64,000 nucleotides of DNA, taken from NCBI GenBank assembly GCA_028284495.1, contig JANQRP010000035.1, positions 1 to 64,000 of the forward strand. Direction: 5' to 3'. Positions 52,722-62,412 of the stretch are shown one piece after another (position 1 is the first letter of the stretch; the number at the start of each line of letters is the position of its first letter). The DNA is from Longimicrobiales bacterium. GTDB lineage: Bacteria; Gemmatimonadota; Gemmatimonadetes; Longimicrobiales; Gaopeijiaceae. Position numbers and translations under genes: made by a program. The notes under the pieces were generated by a model that made no database searches, had not been told where the DNA came from, and saw only the letters and a list, made by a program, of their open reading frames with translations.

Positions 52722-52816
52722 TGCCTTCGTCTCTCATCCACCCCGGACTGGCCCCACCGCGGCGCGGGCCGCCCGGTCGTGATCCTCCGGCCCCGCGAAA
52801 CGGAGACCCGCCATGA
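52721..52816 (+). CDS. 31-codon ORF bridging ftsA and ftsZ (possible coupling peptide)
   Basis: An ATG at 52721 sits inside the ftsA stop (TGATG), and the frame runs 31 codons to a TGA at 52814-52816 that overlaps the ftsZ ATG (ATGA). The Pro/Arg-rich product has no homology that I recognise. The perfect fit at both ends suggests that translation may pass through it to ftsZ, but ftsZ has its own GGAGA ribosome site. It may be chance. Confidence 0.3.
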   Translation: MPSSLIHPGLAPPRRGPPGRDPPAPRNGDPP

Positions 52817-54126
52817 GCGCTCCCCGGAAGGCACGACAGGAACCCGCAGCGACACCCGCTCAGGACACACCGAGGACCAGACAGATGATGATTTTCGAAT
52901 TCGAGGAGACGCCGATCGGCAACGCCAAGATGAAGGTGGTCGGCGTCGGGGGGGCCGGTGGAAACGCCGTGAACCGCATGATCGACGAGGAGCTCGAAGG
53001 CGTCGAATTCATCTCGATGAACACCGATGGCCAGGCGTTGAAGAGCTCCTGCGCGCAGGTCACGCTTCAGATCGGCAAGAAGCTGACCCGAGGTCTCGGC
53101 GCGGGTGCGCGACCCGAGATCGGCCGCCAGGCGCTGCACGAGAGCGAGGAGGAGGTCCGGAAGGCGCTCGAGGGCGCGGATCTCGTCTTCATCACGGCCG
53201 GAATGGGCGGCGGTACGGGCACCGGCGCGGCCCCCATCGTCGCGGACATCGCCCGCGAGCTCGGCGCGCTCACGATCGGAATCGTGACGAAGCCGTTCGC
53301 CTTCGAGGGCAAGAAGCGGGCGCGGCAGGCCGAGCAGGGACTGGCCGAACTCCGCCGCGCGGTGGACACGGTCATCGTGGTTCCGAACGACCGGCTTCTC
53401 GCCGTGGTGCCGAAGGGCACGACGTTCAAGGACGCGCTCAAGAAGGCCGACGAGGTGCTGCTCCACGCGACCCAGGGGATCTCCGACCTCATCCGGGTGA
53501 GCGGCGAGGTGAACGTCGACTTCGCGGACGTCCGGACGATCATGGCGTGCCGCGGTCCGGCGCTCATGGGGTCCGGGTTCGGCGAGGGCGAGAACCGCGC
53601 GCAGGAGGCCGCCCAGGAGGCGATCAGTTCGCCGCTGCTCGACGACGTGTCCATCGACGGAGCCCAGGGCGTGTTGATCAACATTACCGGCGGCATGGAC
53701 CTCGCGATTGACGAGGTCACCCAGATTTCGTCGATTATCCAGGAGGAGGCCGGGGACGAGGCCGAGATTATCTTCGGCGCGGTGCACGATCCGCAGCTGG
53801 AGGGTCAGGTTCGCGTCACCGTGATCGCGACGGGCTTCGATACGGAGGATTCGGACATGCTCCGTCCGGATTTCCGTCGTCCCGCGACGCCGCAGCGGCA
53901 CACGGCGCAGCGGCCGGCGGCGCACGGACCGAAGCCCACGCCGATGCCTCCTCTCGAGAACGAGGTGCCTCGCGAGGAAGTGCAGAAGCAGGTGGCGGTG
54001 GGGGGAGGGGCGCCGATCACGGCGGATCCCGTCACCCCCCTCGGACGTATGCCCTCCAGGCCCGTTTCGGCGCAGGAGATCGGAGAGCTCGACATTCCGA
54101 CCTTCATTCGCCGGCAGATGGACTAG
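52813..54126 (+). CDS. ftsZ: Cell division protein FtsZ
   Basis: A 437-residue tubulin-like GTPase forming the Z ring. Motifs are [27 protein letters not shown], the GTP signature [24 protein letters not shown], then the T7 synergy loop [11 protein letters not shown] with its catalytic Asp. A variable linker (about 350-415) precedes the conserved C-terminal peptide [13 protein letters not shown] that binds FtsA. A 30-residue N-terminal extension precedes the fold; ATG 52813 has GGAGA about 6 bp upstream. A second internal Met pair near residue 25 is an alternative start. Confidence 0.98.
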   Translation: MSAPRKARQEPAATPAQDTPRTRQMMIFEFEETPIGNAKMKVVGVGGAGGNAVNRMIDEELEGVEFISMNTDGQALKSSCAQVTLQIGKKLTRGLGAGARPEIGRQALHESEEEVRKALEGADLVFITAGMGGGTGTGAAPIVADIARELGALTIGIVTKPFAFEGKKRARQAEQGLAELRRAVDTVIVVPNDRLLAVVPKGTTFKDALKKADEVLLHATQGISDLIRVSGEVNVDFADVRTIMACRGPALMGSGFGEGENRAQEAAQEAISSPLLDDVSIDGAQGVLINITGGMDLAIDEVTQISSIIQEEAGDEAEIIFGAVHDPQLEGQVRVTVIATGFDTEDSDMLRPDFRRPATPQRHTAQRPAAHGPKPTPMPPLENEVPREEVQKQVAVGGGAPITADPVTPLGRMPSRPVSAQEIGELDIPTFIRRQMD

Positions 54127-54133
54127 ACTCGAT

Positions 54134-54165
54134 CGGGTGGGCCCCGGTCGACCGCGGCCCACCCG
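54134..54165 (+). terminator. Perfect 10-bp hairpin after ftsZ
   Basis: CGGGTGGGCC (54134-54143) and GGCCCACCCG (54156-54165) are exact inverted complements; the 12-base loop itself contains the palindrome GGTCGACC. It starts 7 bp after the ftsZ stop and ends 13 bp before the peptidase ATG. No T-tract follows, so it may attenuate transcription or protect the ftsZ mRNA end rather than terminate fully. Confidence 0.55.
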
Positions 54166-54178
54166 AATCCCAGGTTCG

Positions 54179-55510
54179 ATGACATCCTCGGCCGGACGCA
54201 CCCGCTTCGTCGCGGCGCTCGCACTGAGCGTCGTGGTCGCGGCGTGCGGTGAACCGCCGGAGGTCGAGGTCGAGGAACCGGTGCTCGCCGCCCCGGCGGA
54301 GCGCGCGGTGGTGCACGAGCTCGCATGGGGCGAGACGTTCGGGCAGGTGCTGGCCGAGCGGCTCTCGTGGGACGACCAGCAGGACCTCCTGACCGCCTTC
54401 CGACGGCAGGGGAACCCCCGGAGCATGCGCGAGGGCGCCGAGATCGTCTTCCGCTACGCCGGATCGAACGACCTGCGCGGCGTCGACGTGGCGCTCGATC
54501 GAGACGAGTCGATCCGGCTCACGCGGGTGCTCGGCCGCTGGGAGTCGTCGATCGTCCAGACGCCGGTCTACACCGACACGATCTACTTCGCCGGCGAGAT
54601 CGAATCCTCGCTGTGGTCGTCGGTGATCGACGATCCGGGGCTCGATCACCTCGAGCCGCGGGACCTCCCGAAGCTCGTGGACGCCCTGGACAAGGTGTTC
54701 CAGTGGCAGATCGACTTCTCGCGGCAGGTGCAGCTCGGCGACTACTACCGCGTCGCGTACGAGCGAGAGGTCCGGCCCGACGGCTCGATGCGCGACGGGC
54801 GCATCCTCGCGGCGGAGTTCGTGAATGTGGGCACGCCCTTTCACGCCATCTGGTTCGACCCGAACGACGACGGCGAGGGGTCCTGGTTCGACCTCGAGGG
54901 AGAGTCGGTGCGGCGTGCGTTCATCCTGAAGCCCATCGACTTCGCCCGCATCTCCTCGCGCTTCTCGGCGGGTCGACGGCATCCGATCCTGAACACGATC
55001 CGCGCCCACCGCGGAGTGGACTACGCGGCGAGCTCGGGTACGCCGATCAAGGCGACGGCCGATGGCGTCATAACCCGGCGCGGACCGAACGGCGGTCTCG
55101 GCAACGCCATCGAGATCCGGCACGCGAACGGATTCGTCACGCGCTATGGGCACATGAGCCGGTTCGCGTCGGGTCTGTCCGTGGGCAGCCGTGTCCGTCA
55201 GGAGCAGGTCATCGGCTACGTCGGCATGACCGGGCTCGCCACCGGACCACACCTCCACTACGAGATGATCCGGAACGGCCGGCACGTGGACCCGCTGGCG
55301 GTCGACCTCCCGTCCGGCGACCCCGTCCCGGCCGAGAGCATGGACGCGTGGCTCAGCGAGATGCAACCCCGCCGGGCGCTGCTCGACGTCCTGCCCCCGC
55401 CGGGGCTCGCGAGGTATGCGGACGCCGCGGACGTCACCGGCGACGAGGCGTCGAGCCAGACTCCCTCGGGCGAACCCGGCTCGGGCTCCGAGCTCGACCG
55501 ACCCCGCTGA
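54179..55510 (+). CDS. Lipoprotein M23-family peptidase (LytM/murein hydrolase type)
   Basis: A 443-residue exported lipoprotein. The signal peptide ends in a lipobox (VVVAAC, Cys near 23). Residues 40-260 form a helical/beta region of the kind found before M23 domains in septal murein hydrolases and activators. The peptidase (about 265-385) retains zinc ligands HRGVDYA (HxxxD), a downstream RYGHMSRF and HLHYE (HxH), so it should be active, cutting peptide cross-bridges. The start is ATG 54179, after a hairpin. Its place beside ftsZ suggests a role in daughter-cell separation (inference). Confidence 0.9.
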   Translation: MTSSAGRTRFVAALALSVVVAACGEPPEVEVEEPVLAAPAERAVVHELAWGETFGQVLAERLSWDDQQDLLTAFRRQGNPRSMREGAEIVFRYAGSNDLRGVDVALDRDESIRLTRVLGRWESSIVQTPVYTDTIYFAGEIESSLWSSVIDDPGLDHLEPRDLPKLVDALDKVFQWQIDFSRQVQLGDYYRVAYEREVRPDGSMRDGRILAAEFVNVGTPFHAIWFDPNDDGEGSWFDLEGESVRRAFILKPIDFARISSRFSAGRRHPILNTIRAHRGVDYAASSGTPIKATADGVITRRGPNGGLGNAIEIRHANGFVTRYGHMSRFASGLSVGSRVRQEQVIGYVGMTGLATGPHLHYEMIRNGRHVDPLAVDLPSGDPVPAESMDAWLSEMQPRRALLDVLPPPGLARYADAADVTGDEASSQTPSGEPGSGSELDRPR

Positions 55511-55523
55511 ACACGGTCCGCGC

Positions 55524-57476
55524 GTGACCACCCTCGCGGTGCTCGCGGGCGTCGCTCTCGCCTTCGCGGGCGCCGCCTGGATCTACCGGACCCGGGAGCT
55601 TCCGGTGCGCGGCCGGACCATGTTCGCGCTTCTCCGCGGCACGACGCTGGCCGCACTCGTCGTGCTCCTCTGGAATCCCGCGCTGCCGGGAGACGGCGAT
55701 CGCGCAGGTCCGCCCGTACTCGTGGTCGACGCCTCGCCGAGCATGAACGCCGGCTTGGCAGAGACGGCCTCCGAACGGGCCGACCGGTTGGCGGAGTCGT
55801 TCGGCGACCGCGTCGAGCGCGTAGGTGGAAGCCTGGTGGACGCGGCGGCGCGGGCGGGGGAAGCCGGCGCCGAGCGCGTCGTGATCGCCACCGACCTCCG
55901 AGGCGGCGAGGGCGTGTCGATCCGGGCGCTCGCGGCAGAGTCCTCGGTACCGGTGGAGGTCGTGGACGTGGGCGACACGCTGGACAACGCGGGGATATCG
56001 GAGGTGGTGGTGCCCGACCGTGCGCGGCCGGGTGAGGAGGCCACGGTCACCGTCCGGGTTCACGCCACCACCGAGGCGCCCCGCGAGGTGCGGCTGATGG
56101 CTGGCGACGACACGCTGGCGCAAGCGGCGGTCGAGCCGGGGGCCCCCGGTACGGACCGACCGGTCCAGCTCACCTTCGTGGTGCCCGAGGCGTCCGCGGG
56201 CGTCGGGCCCTCCGACGGTGCCGGTGACCTCGTCGTGGAGGCGATCGTCGGGGCGGGGGACGACTTCGCGGACGACGATCGCCGGATGGCGGTGCTGGCT
56301 CTGGACGACCCCGGCGGCGGGATCGTCGCCGTGTCGTGGGCGCCCGACTGGGAGCTCCGCATGCTCGTTCCGCTGCTCGACGAGGTCTCGGGGCTGCGCG
56401 CGCGTGCGTTCCACGCGCTCGGTGAGGACCGCTGGCTTCGCGCCTCCGACCAGCCCGCGGTGGTGAAAGGCGCCGAGGTCAGGAACGCACTCAGTCGCGC
56501 CGAAATGGTCGTCGTCCATGCGGCCCCGCCGGCGGACACCGGTCTCGCGGGACTCGCCCGGACCGTACCGCGACGACTGGAGCTTGCGCTCGAACCCGCC
56601 GCCTCCGGCGGGTCGGGCCCTCCGCAGCCCGGCGAGTGGTACGTGTCGGCCGACCTGCCGGTGTCCCCGATCGCTGCCGAGCTCGCCGGCATCGAGTTGC
56701 TTGGGCTCCCCCCTCTGAGCCGCGTCCACACCGGAACGCCGGCCGCGGGATCGCCGATCGAGCTCCAGCGAGGAGGGAGCGGCGCGCCGGTCCCCGCCTT
56801 CGACCTGCGCCGGGCCGACGGCGAGCGCATCGTCACCGCTCGCGCGGAGGGGTTCTGGCGGTGGGCGCTGCGGGAGGGAGACGCGCGCGAGCTCTACCGG
56901 CGGCTCTGGTCGGGCCTGGCTGCGTGGAGCCTGACCCCGGACGGGTCGACCCGGACGGCCGGCTTCGGTCCGGCAGTGGCGGAGGTGAGGCCGGGTGAGA
57001 CGGTTCGCGTGCTCGTGGGGGAGGCGCCCTCGGCGGACACGGGGGCGGACACGGGAGCGGTGCCGGTGGACGCGGCCGCGCACGCGGTCGAGCTGATCTG
57101 GAGCGACCGGCGTTCCGGCGCCGCGATCCGCACGGACACGATCCCGGCGGGGTCGTCGACGGTGGCGAGCGTTCCTGGCTTCGCGGAACGCGGTGTCGTG
57201 GACTGGAGCGCCCGCGTGGTGACCGCGGAGCTCGAGGGAGACGCCCCGACCGCGACGCCGATGGCTTCCGGCACGCTCCTCGTGCAGCCCGCCGGTACCG
57301 AGATGAGGCCCGGCCGTGACTCGACGCTGGTCGACGACGTGGCGGCGATCGTCCGTGCCGGGAACCCCGTCGCCGCGGGGGGAACGCCGCTCCGGGACAC
57401 GCCGTGGCCATGGCTGCTGCTCGTCGGCCTGCTCTCCGCCGAGTGGATCGGTCGCCGACGGGCAGGGCTGCGCTGA
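55524..57476 (+). CDS. VWA-like membrane protein, unknown function
   Basis: A 650-residue protein with two N-terminal membrane helices (about 3-18 and 33-52) and one near the C-terminus (WPWLLLVGLLSAEWIG). After the second helix, VLVVDASPSMNAGLAET has the DxSxS metal-ion motif of von Willebrand A domains, and VIATDLRGGEG continues that fold. The middle (about 155-330) has an Ig-like part (EATVTVRVHATTEAPREVRL) and a VAVSWAPDWELRMLVPLL segment seen in BatA-type or amidotransferase-like surface proteins. Membership is recognised only at that level. GTG 55524 lies 13 bp after the peptidase stop, probably in the same operon. Confidence 0.7.
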   Translation: MTTLAVLAGVALAFAGAAWIYRTRELPVRGRTMFALLRGTTLAALVVLLWNPALPGDGDRAGPPVLVVDASPSMNAGLAETASERADRLAESFGDRVERVGGSLVDAAARAGEAGAERVVIATDLRGGEGVSIRALAAESSVPVEVVDVGDTLDNAGISEVVVPDRARPGEEATVTVRVHATTEAPREVRLMAGDDTLAQAAVEPGAPGTDRPVQLTFVVPEASAGVGPSDGAGDLVVEAIVGAGDDFADDDRRMAVLALDDPGGGIVAVSWAPDWELRMLVPLLDEVSGLRARAFHALGEDRWLRASDQPAVVKGAEVRNALSRAEMVVVHAAPPADTGLAGLARTVPRRLELALEPAASGGSGPPQPGEWYVSADLPVSPIAAELAGIELLGLPPLSRVHTGTPAAGSPIELQRGGSGAPVPAFDLRRADGERIVTARAEGFWRWALREGDARELYRRLWSGLAAWSLTPDGSTRTAGFGPAVAEVRPGETVRVLVGEAPSADTGADTGAVPVDAAAHAVELIWSDRRSGAAIRTDTIPAGSSTVASVPGFAERGVVDWSARVVTAELEGDAPTATPMASGTLLVQPAGTEMRPGRDSTLVDDVAAIVRAGNPVAAGGTPLRDTPWPWLLLVGLLSAEWIGRRRAGLR

Positions 57477-57545
57477 CGCCCATCGGCATGCCCCGAAACC
57501 CCGCTACATTGGGGGGACTCGGACCCGCCTCCCCGAACACCCGTC

Positions 57546-58475
57546 ATGGCTCGACTCTTCAGGACCCGGCAGGAGAAGAAGAAGTCCCTCTGGAAGCGCG
57601 CCGTCGACCTCGCGCTCACCGACGTGCGCGTGCTCGCCGGGAAGATGGACCACGAGACCCTCGAGACCCTCGAGGAGAAGCTCATCGCCGCGGACTTCGG
57701 GGTGGGGACGTCCCTGCGCCTCGTGGACGCGGTCGAAGCCGCCGTCCGGCGCGGGAAGGTCCGAGACGGAGCTGCCATCCGCGACGCGCTGCGCGACGAG
57801 GTCCGCGCGATCCTCGAGGCGGACGACGTGGTCGTGGAGCTCCAGGCGGCGGACGCCCCTCCCACGGTCTATCTCATCGCGGGCGTCAACGGAGTCGGGA
57901 AGACCACGACCGTCGCCAAGCTGGCCAATCTCCTCCACGCCGAGGGGCAGAAGGTGCTGCTCGCGGCGGGGGACACCTACCGCGCCGGCGCGGTGGAGCA
58001 GCTCAGGATGTGGGCCGAGCGGATCGGCGTGGACTTCGTGGCGGGCCAGCAGAAGGGGGACCCCGCCGCCGTGGCCTTCGACGCCATGGAAGCGGGGATC
58101 GCGCGGAACAGCGACGTCGTGCTCATCGACACCGCGGGCCGCCTCCACACGAACCGCGGGCTCATGGAGGAGCTGGGCAAGGTGGACCGGGTCGTGCGCC
58201 GAAAGCTCGAGGGGGCGCCGCACGAGACGCTCATGGTCCTCGACGCCACCATCGGACAGAACGCGCTCCAGCAGGTGAAGGCGTTCGGGCAGGTGCTCGA
58301 CCTCACGGGGGTCGCGCTCACCAAGATGGATTCGACCGCGCGTGGCGGGATCGTGGTCGCGCTCCGGGAGGAGTACGGGCTTCCGGTGAAGCTGGTGGGG
58401 ACGGGCGAGCAGCTCGACGACCTGCAGACGTTCGACGTCGAGGGCTTCCTCGAGGGCGTCTTCGCCGAGGACTGA
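57546..58475 (+). CDS. ftsY: Signal recognition particle receptor FtsY
   Basis: A 309-residue SRP GTPase that docks ribosome-nascent chains at the membrane. The N domain (about 15-95) is followed by the G domain: GVNGVGKTTTVAKLANLL (G1), LAAGDTYRAGAVEQL, VVLIDTAGRLHTN (G3), LTKMDSTARGGI (G4) and VGTGEQLDDLQTFD. The acidic A domain of enterobacterial FtsY is missing, as is common. ATG 57546 starts just before the N domain. recG follows after 7 bp. Confidence 0.97.
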   Translation: MARLFRTRQEKKKSLWKRAVDLALTDVRVLAGKMDHETLETLEEKLIAADFGVGTSLRLVDAVEAAVRRGKVRDGAAIRDALRDEVRAILEADDVVVELQAADAPPTVYLIAGVNGVGKTTTVAKLANLLHAEGQKVLLAAGDTYRAGAVEQLRMWAERIGVDFVAGQQKGDPAAVAFDAMEAGIARNSDVVLIDTAGRLHTNRGLMEELGKVDRVVRRKLEGAPHETLMVLDATIGQNALQQVKAFGQVLDLTGVALTKMDSTARGGIVVALREEYGLPVKLVGTGEQLDDLQTFDVEGFLEGVFAED

Positions 58476-58482
58476 CCGGGAC

Positions 58483-60597
58483 GTGAGCCGCCGCGACGAA
58501 CCCGTCGACTTCTCGCTGCTCGAGAAGCCCGTCCAGTTCCTGAAGGGCGTGGGGCCGAAGCGCGCGGAGCACTTCCAGCGGATGGGACTCCTCACGGCCC
58601 GGGACGTCCTCTACCACGTGCCGCGGCGGTACGACGACGCCTCGACCGTGCAGGACATCGCCGACCTGGACGTCGGAATGGAGGCGAACGTCATCGGGCG
58701 GATCCGCACCAAGGGCGTGATCCCGACGCGCGCGCGGCTCCGGATCTTCCAGGCGATCCTGGAGGACGACACCGGCCGGATCACCGCCGCGTGGCCCGGG
58801 CAGCCGTGGCTCGATCGGAAGCTGCGCGAGGGCGACACGATTCTGGTGAGCGGACCCGTCAAGTTCTTTCACGGCAAGCAGATCCAGCCGAAGGAGTTCA
58901 CGCTGCTGCGGCGCGCCTCGGACACCGACGAGGAGGGTCCGACCCCCGAGGGCACCGTGTTCGTGACCTACCCGGCGAGCGAGCACGTGCCGCAGTGGGT
59001 GCTGCGTGCGGTGTTCGAGAAGAACCTCGACGGGCTGCTCGATCTCGTGGCGCGCGAGGAGTGGCTGCCCGACGATGTACGCGCGGAGCTGCGGCTGCTC
59101 GGGCTCCGGGACGCGCTCGACCGGCTGCATCGCCCGTCGACGCCTGCCGAAGCCGAGTTCGGCCGGCGCCGGCTCGCGTTCGACGAGCTCTTCTTCCTTC
59201 AGCTCGTCCAGGCGCTGGTGCGCCACCGCGAGACGGTCGAGCGCCCCGGCATCCGCTTCATGCGCACGAACGAACTCGTCCGGCCCCTGCTCGAATCGCT
59301 GCCGTTCGAACTGACCGGCGCACAGGCGCGCGCCCTGCGCGAGATCACCGAGGACATGACGTCCACGCGCCGCATGAACCGGCTGCTGCAGGGCGACGTC
59401 GGGGCGGGGAAGACGCTGGTCGCGCTCTTCTCGATGATCGTCGCGGTCGAGGCCGGGTGGCAGGCGGCGCTCATGGCGCCGACCGAGATCCTCGCCGAAC
59501 AGCACGCCCGGAAGCTCCGCGAGCTGGTCGAGCCCCTCGGCGTGACGGTGACGCTGCTGACGGGTCGGCTCGGGTCGGCGGACCGGCGGGACGCACTCGC
59601 GGCGATCGGCTCCGGCGACGCGAACCTGATCGTGGGGACGCACGCCCTCATCCAGGACGCCGTCGCGTTCGCCAGGCTGGGTCTGGTGGTGGTCGACGAG
59701 CAGCACCGGTTCGGCGTGAAGCAGCGCATGGCGCTCGGCACCGGCGACCCCGCGCCCGACGTGCTGCTCATGTCGGCCACGCCGATCCCCCGCTCGCTCG
59801 CGCTCACCCTCTACGGCGAGCTGGACATCAGCGTGCTGGACGAGCTGCCCCCGGGGCGGACGACGATCGAGACCACCCTGTACGGCGCCGCCCAGCGGGA
59901 CGAGGTCTACCGGCGCGTCGCCGGCGAGCTGGACGCCGGCCGGCAGGCGTACGTCGTCTACCCGCTGGTCGAGGAGTCCGAGAAGACCGACCTGCGGGCC
60001 GCCACGGAAGAGTTCGAGCGGCTCTCGGAGGAGGTCTTTCCGGAGCACCGGCTCGGCCTGCTGCACGGTCAGCTCGCGAGCGACGAGAAGGACGCGACGA
60101 TGCGGGCGTTCGTCGCCGGGGAGATCGACCTGCTCGTGGCCACGACCGTGATCGAAGTCGGCATCGACGTGCCGAACGCCAGCGTGATGGTGATCGAGCA
60201 CGCCGAGCGGTTCGGGCTCTCCCAGCTCCACCAGCTCAGGGGCCGCGTCGGCCGCGGGGCGGCGCAGAGCTACTGCCACCTCGTGGCCGAGCCCACGGAG
60301 GGCGCGCTCGAGCGGCTCAGGATCTTCCGGGACACGACGGACGGCTTCAGGATCGCCAACGCCGACCTGCAGATCCGGGGGCAGGGTGACCTGTTCGGCT
60401 CGCAGCAGAGCGGGCACGACCCGAACCTTCGCCACGCCGACCTCGAGCGGGACGGCGACCTGCTCCGAGCCGCGCAGCGCATCGCACGCGAGATCGTGGA
60501 CGCCGACCCGAAGCTGCAGGCCGCAGCCCACGCGAGGGTGCGGGGCGTGCTACGGGCGCGGCACGCGCATCGGCTGGAGCTGTACGAGGTCGGCTGA
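58483..60597 (+). CDS. recG: ATP-dependent DNA helicase RecG
   Basis: A 704-residue helicase that regresses stalled forks and processes recombination intermediates. The N-terminal wedge/OB part has FLKGVGPKRAEHFQRMGL and RRYDDAST. The SF2 motor has LQGDVGAGKTLVALFSMIVA (motif I), VVDEQHRFGVKQR (II), LMSATPIPRSLALTLYGELD (III) and QLHQLRGRVGRGAAQSYCHL (VI), then the TRG-type end with DLQIRGQGDLFGSQQSG. GTG 58483 is the first start before homology. Length is normal. Confidence 0.97.
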   Translation: MSRRDEPVDFSLLEKPVQFLKGVGPKRAEHFQRMGLLTARDVLYHVPRRYDDASTVQDIADLDVGMEANVIGRIRTKGVIPTRARLRIFQAILEDDTGRITAAWPGQPWLDRKLREGDTILVSGPVKFFHGKQIQPKEFTLLRRASDTDEEGPTPEGTVFVTYPASEHVPQWVLRAVFEKNLDGLLDLVAREEWLPDDVRAELRLLGLRDALDRLHRPSTPAEAEFGRRRLAFDELFFLQLVQALVRHRETVERPGIRFMRTNELVRPLLESLPFELTGAQARALREITEDMTSTRRMNRLLQGDVGAGKTLVALFSMIVAVEAGWQAALMAPTEILAEQHARKLRELVEPLGVTVTLLTGRLGSADRRDALAAIGSGDANLIVGTHALIQDAVAFARLGLVVVDEQHRFGVKQRMALGTGDPAPDVLLMSATPIPRSLALTLYGELDISVLDELPPGRTTIETTLYGAAQRDEVYRRVAGELDAGRQAYVVYPLVEESEKTDLRAATEEFERLSEEVFPEHRLGLLHGQLASDEKDATMRAFVAGEIDLLVATTVIEVGIDVPNASVMVIEHAERFGLSQLHQLRGRVGRGAAQSYCHLVAEPTEGALERLRIFRDTTDGFRIANADLQIRGQGDLFGSQQSGHDPNLRHADLERDGDLLRAAQRIAREIVDADPKLQAAAHARVRGVLRARHAHRLELYEVG

Positions 60598-60657
60598 GGC
60601 GTGAACCGCGGGCAGTGGGCCGAGGGGGCGCGCCGCCCGTGCCGCGATCGAGCTCGG

Positions 60658-60687
60658 TTGAATCGGCCATCCCTCGCCCGATACCTT
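60658..60687 (+). promoter_or_regulatory. Candidate promoter of the FAD oxidoreductase gene
   Basis: TTGAAT (60658-60663), 18 bp, TACCTT (60682-60687), 45 bp before the ATG at 60733. The -10 word matches those before mraZ, asnS and the bS6-bS18 gene. Confidence 0.45.
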
Positions 60688-60732
60688 CGCGTAGCGTCGC
60701 CCACCCAGAGCAACCCGCCCGCGTAACGAGCC

Positions 60733-62334
60733 ATGACGTCCGCGCGCTCGCCGAACTTCTACCGTCCCGAGCGGGCGGAAGGCGTGTACGACGCGATCGT
60801 GATCGGCTCGGGTATGGGAGGGCTGGCTACGGCGGCGTTCCTGTCGAAGGCCGGGCGGCGGGTTCTCGTTCTGGAGCGCCACTACGCGATCGGTGGGTTC
60901 ACGCACACCTTCCGCCGGAAGCAGTGGGAGTGGGACGTGGGCTTGCACTACGTAGGTGAGTTCCACCGGGACGGAACGCTCCCTGCCGTGCTGATGCACG
61001 ACATCTGCGAAGGGCGACTGAAGTGGGCGCCGATGCCGGACGTCTACGATCGGGTGGTGTTCCCGGACGGGCACCACGACTTCCACTCCGGGCGCGAGCG
61101 GTTCGTGGAGGGCCTGCTCGAGAGCTTCCCGCGGGCGCGATCGGCGCTGCAGACATACATCGAACTCTCGGATCGCGCCTATGCCTCGGCGATGCGCTGC
61201 TTCCAGGAGAAGGCGCTTCCCGCATTCCTCGCGCCGCTGGCCAGGCCCTTCCTGTGTCGCGAGTTCCTGCGGTACGCCGGCCGAACCACGCTCGGTACGC
61301 TCCAGGGGCTCACCAACGACCCGAGGCTCATCGGGGTCCTGAGCGGTCAGTGGGGCACCTACGGGCTTCCACCTGCCGAATCGAGCTTCGCCATCCACGG
61401 TATCGTGGCCAGCCACTACATGGACGGTGCCGCCTATCCGGTCGGCGGAGCGGCCAGCATCGCCCGCAGCGTTCTGCCCACGATCGAAGCCACCGGGGGC
61501 CGCGTTCTCCTGTCGGCGGAGGTGCAGGAGATCCTCGTTCGTGGGGGTCGGGCCGGCGGAGTCCGGATGAAGGGGGGGCAGGAGTTGCGCGCTCCGATCG
61601 TGATCTCGGGCGCCGGCGTCCGGAACACCTTCGGGAGCCTTCTGGGCGAGTCGTCACGCCGCGAGCCGGCTTCCAGGATCGGACCGCTGCGCCCGTCGAC
61701 GGCTCACATCTCGCTCTACGTCGGCCTGGACGAGACGGCCGAGAGCGCGGACCTCCAGCCCACGAATCTCTGGATCTACCCCCATCACGACCACGACCGG
61801 ACGGTGCAGGCCAGTCGCCGGGACCCGGACGCGCCCCTTCCCGTCGTCTACGTGTCGTTCCCCTCCGCGAAGGACCCGACCTGGCGCGACCGTCGCGGGG
61901 CGACCGCTACTCTCGAGGTCATCAGCTTCGTCGACTACGAGCGCTTCAGCCGCTGGGAAAACGAGCGGTGGCGAAAGCGTGGTTCGGAGTACGAGGAGGT
62001 GAAGGCGGGCTACAGCGAGCGGCTGCTCGATGCGCTGTACGCCCACGTCCCGCAGGTGAAGGGGAAGATCACCTACCACGAGCTGTCCACGCCGCTCTCC
62101 ACGCGACATTTCACCAACCACCCCGACGGCGAGATCTACGGCCTCAACTTCACGCCGGAGCGTTTCGCTCAGCGCGGGCTCGGGCCGCGTACACGGATCA
62201 GGGGTCTCTACCTGACGGGCCAGGACACCGTGGCGCACGGGATCGTGGGCGCTCTCTTCAGCGGTGTGGTGACCGCGTCCGTCGTACTGGGCCGAAACGT
62301 GATCGCCGACGTCCGCAGGAGATCAGAGGTCTGA
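60733..62334 (+). CDS. FAD-dependent oxidoreductase of the phytoene desaturase/retinol saturase type
   Basis: A 533-residue flavoprotein. The dinucleotide fold YDAIVIGSGMGGLATAAFLS and VLVLERHYAIGGFTHTFRR (about 15-55) begin it, VGGAASIARSVLPTIEATGG is the typical CrtI/RetSat mid-block, and the C-terminal FAD loop reads RGLYLTGQDTVAHGIVGALF. Such enzymes desaturate, isomerise or saturate polyenes; the group closest by eye is the all-trans-retinol 13,14-reductase-like one. No other carotenoid gene is nearby, so substrate is unknown. It is convergent with the TenA gene. Confidence 0.85.
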   Translation: MTSARSPNFYRPERAEGVYDAIVIGSGMGGLATAAFLSKAGRRVLVLERHYAIGGFTHTFRRKQWEWDVGLHYVGEFHRDGTLPAVLMHDICEGRLKWAPMPDVYDRVVFPDGHHDFHSGRERFVEGLLESFPRARSALQTYIELSDRAYASAMRCFQEKALPAFLAPLARPFLCREFLRYAGRTTLGTLQGLTNDPRLIGVLSGQWGTYGLPPAESSFAIHGIVASHYMDGAAYPVGGAASIARSVLPTIEATGGRVLLSAEVQEILVRGGRAGGVRMKGGQELRAPIVISGAGVRNTFGSLLGESSRREPASRIGPLRPSTAHISLYVGLDETAESADLQPTNLWIYPHHDHDRTVQASRRDPDAPLPVVYVSFPSAKDPTWRDRRGATATLEVISFVDYERFSRWENERWRKRGSEYEEVKAGYSERLLDALYAHVPQVKGKITYHELSTPLSTRHFTNHPDGEIYGLNFTPERFAQRGLGPRTRIRGLYLTGQDTVAHGIVGALFSGVVTASVVLGRNVIADVRRRSEV

Positions 62335-62412
62335 GGGTGCCCCACCGCCTCGACGTGCGCAGGCAGACCCTTCGTGACGCGGTCGTCCGGCGCGACCAGG
62401 CCCTTCGCGCCG

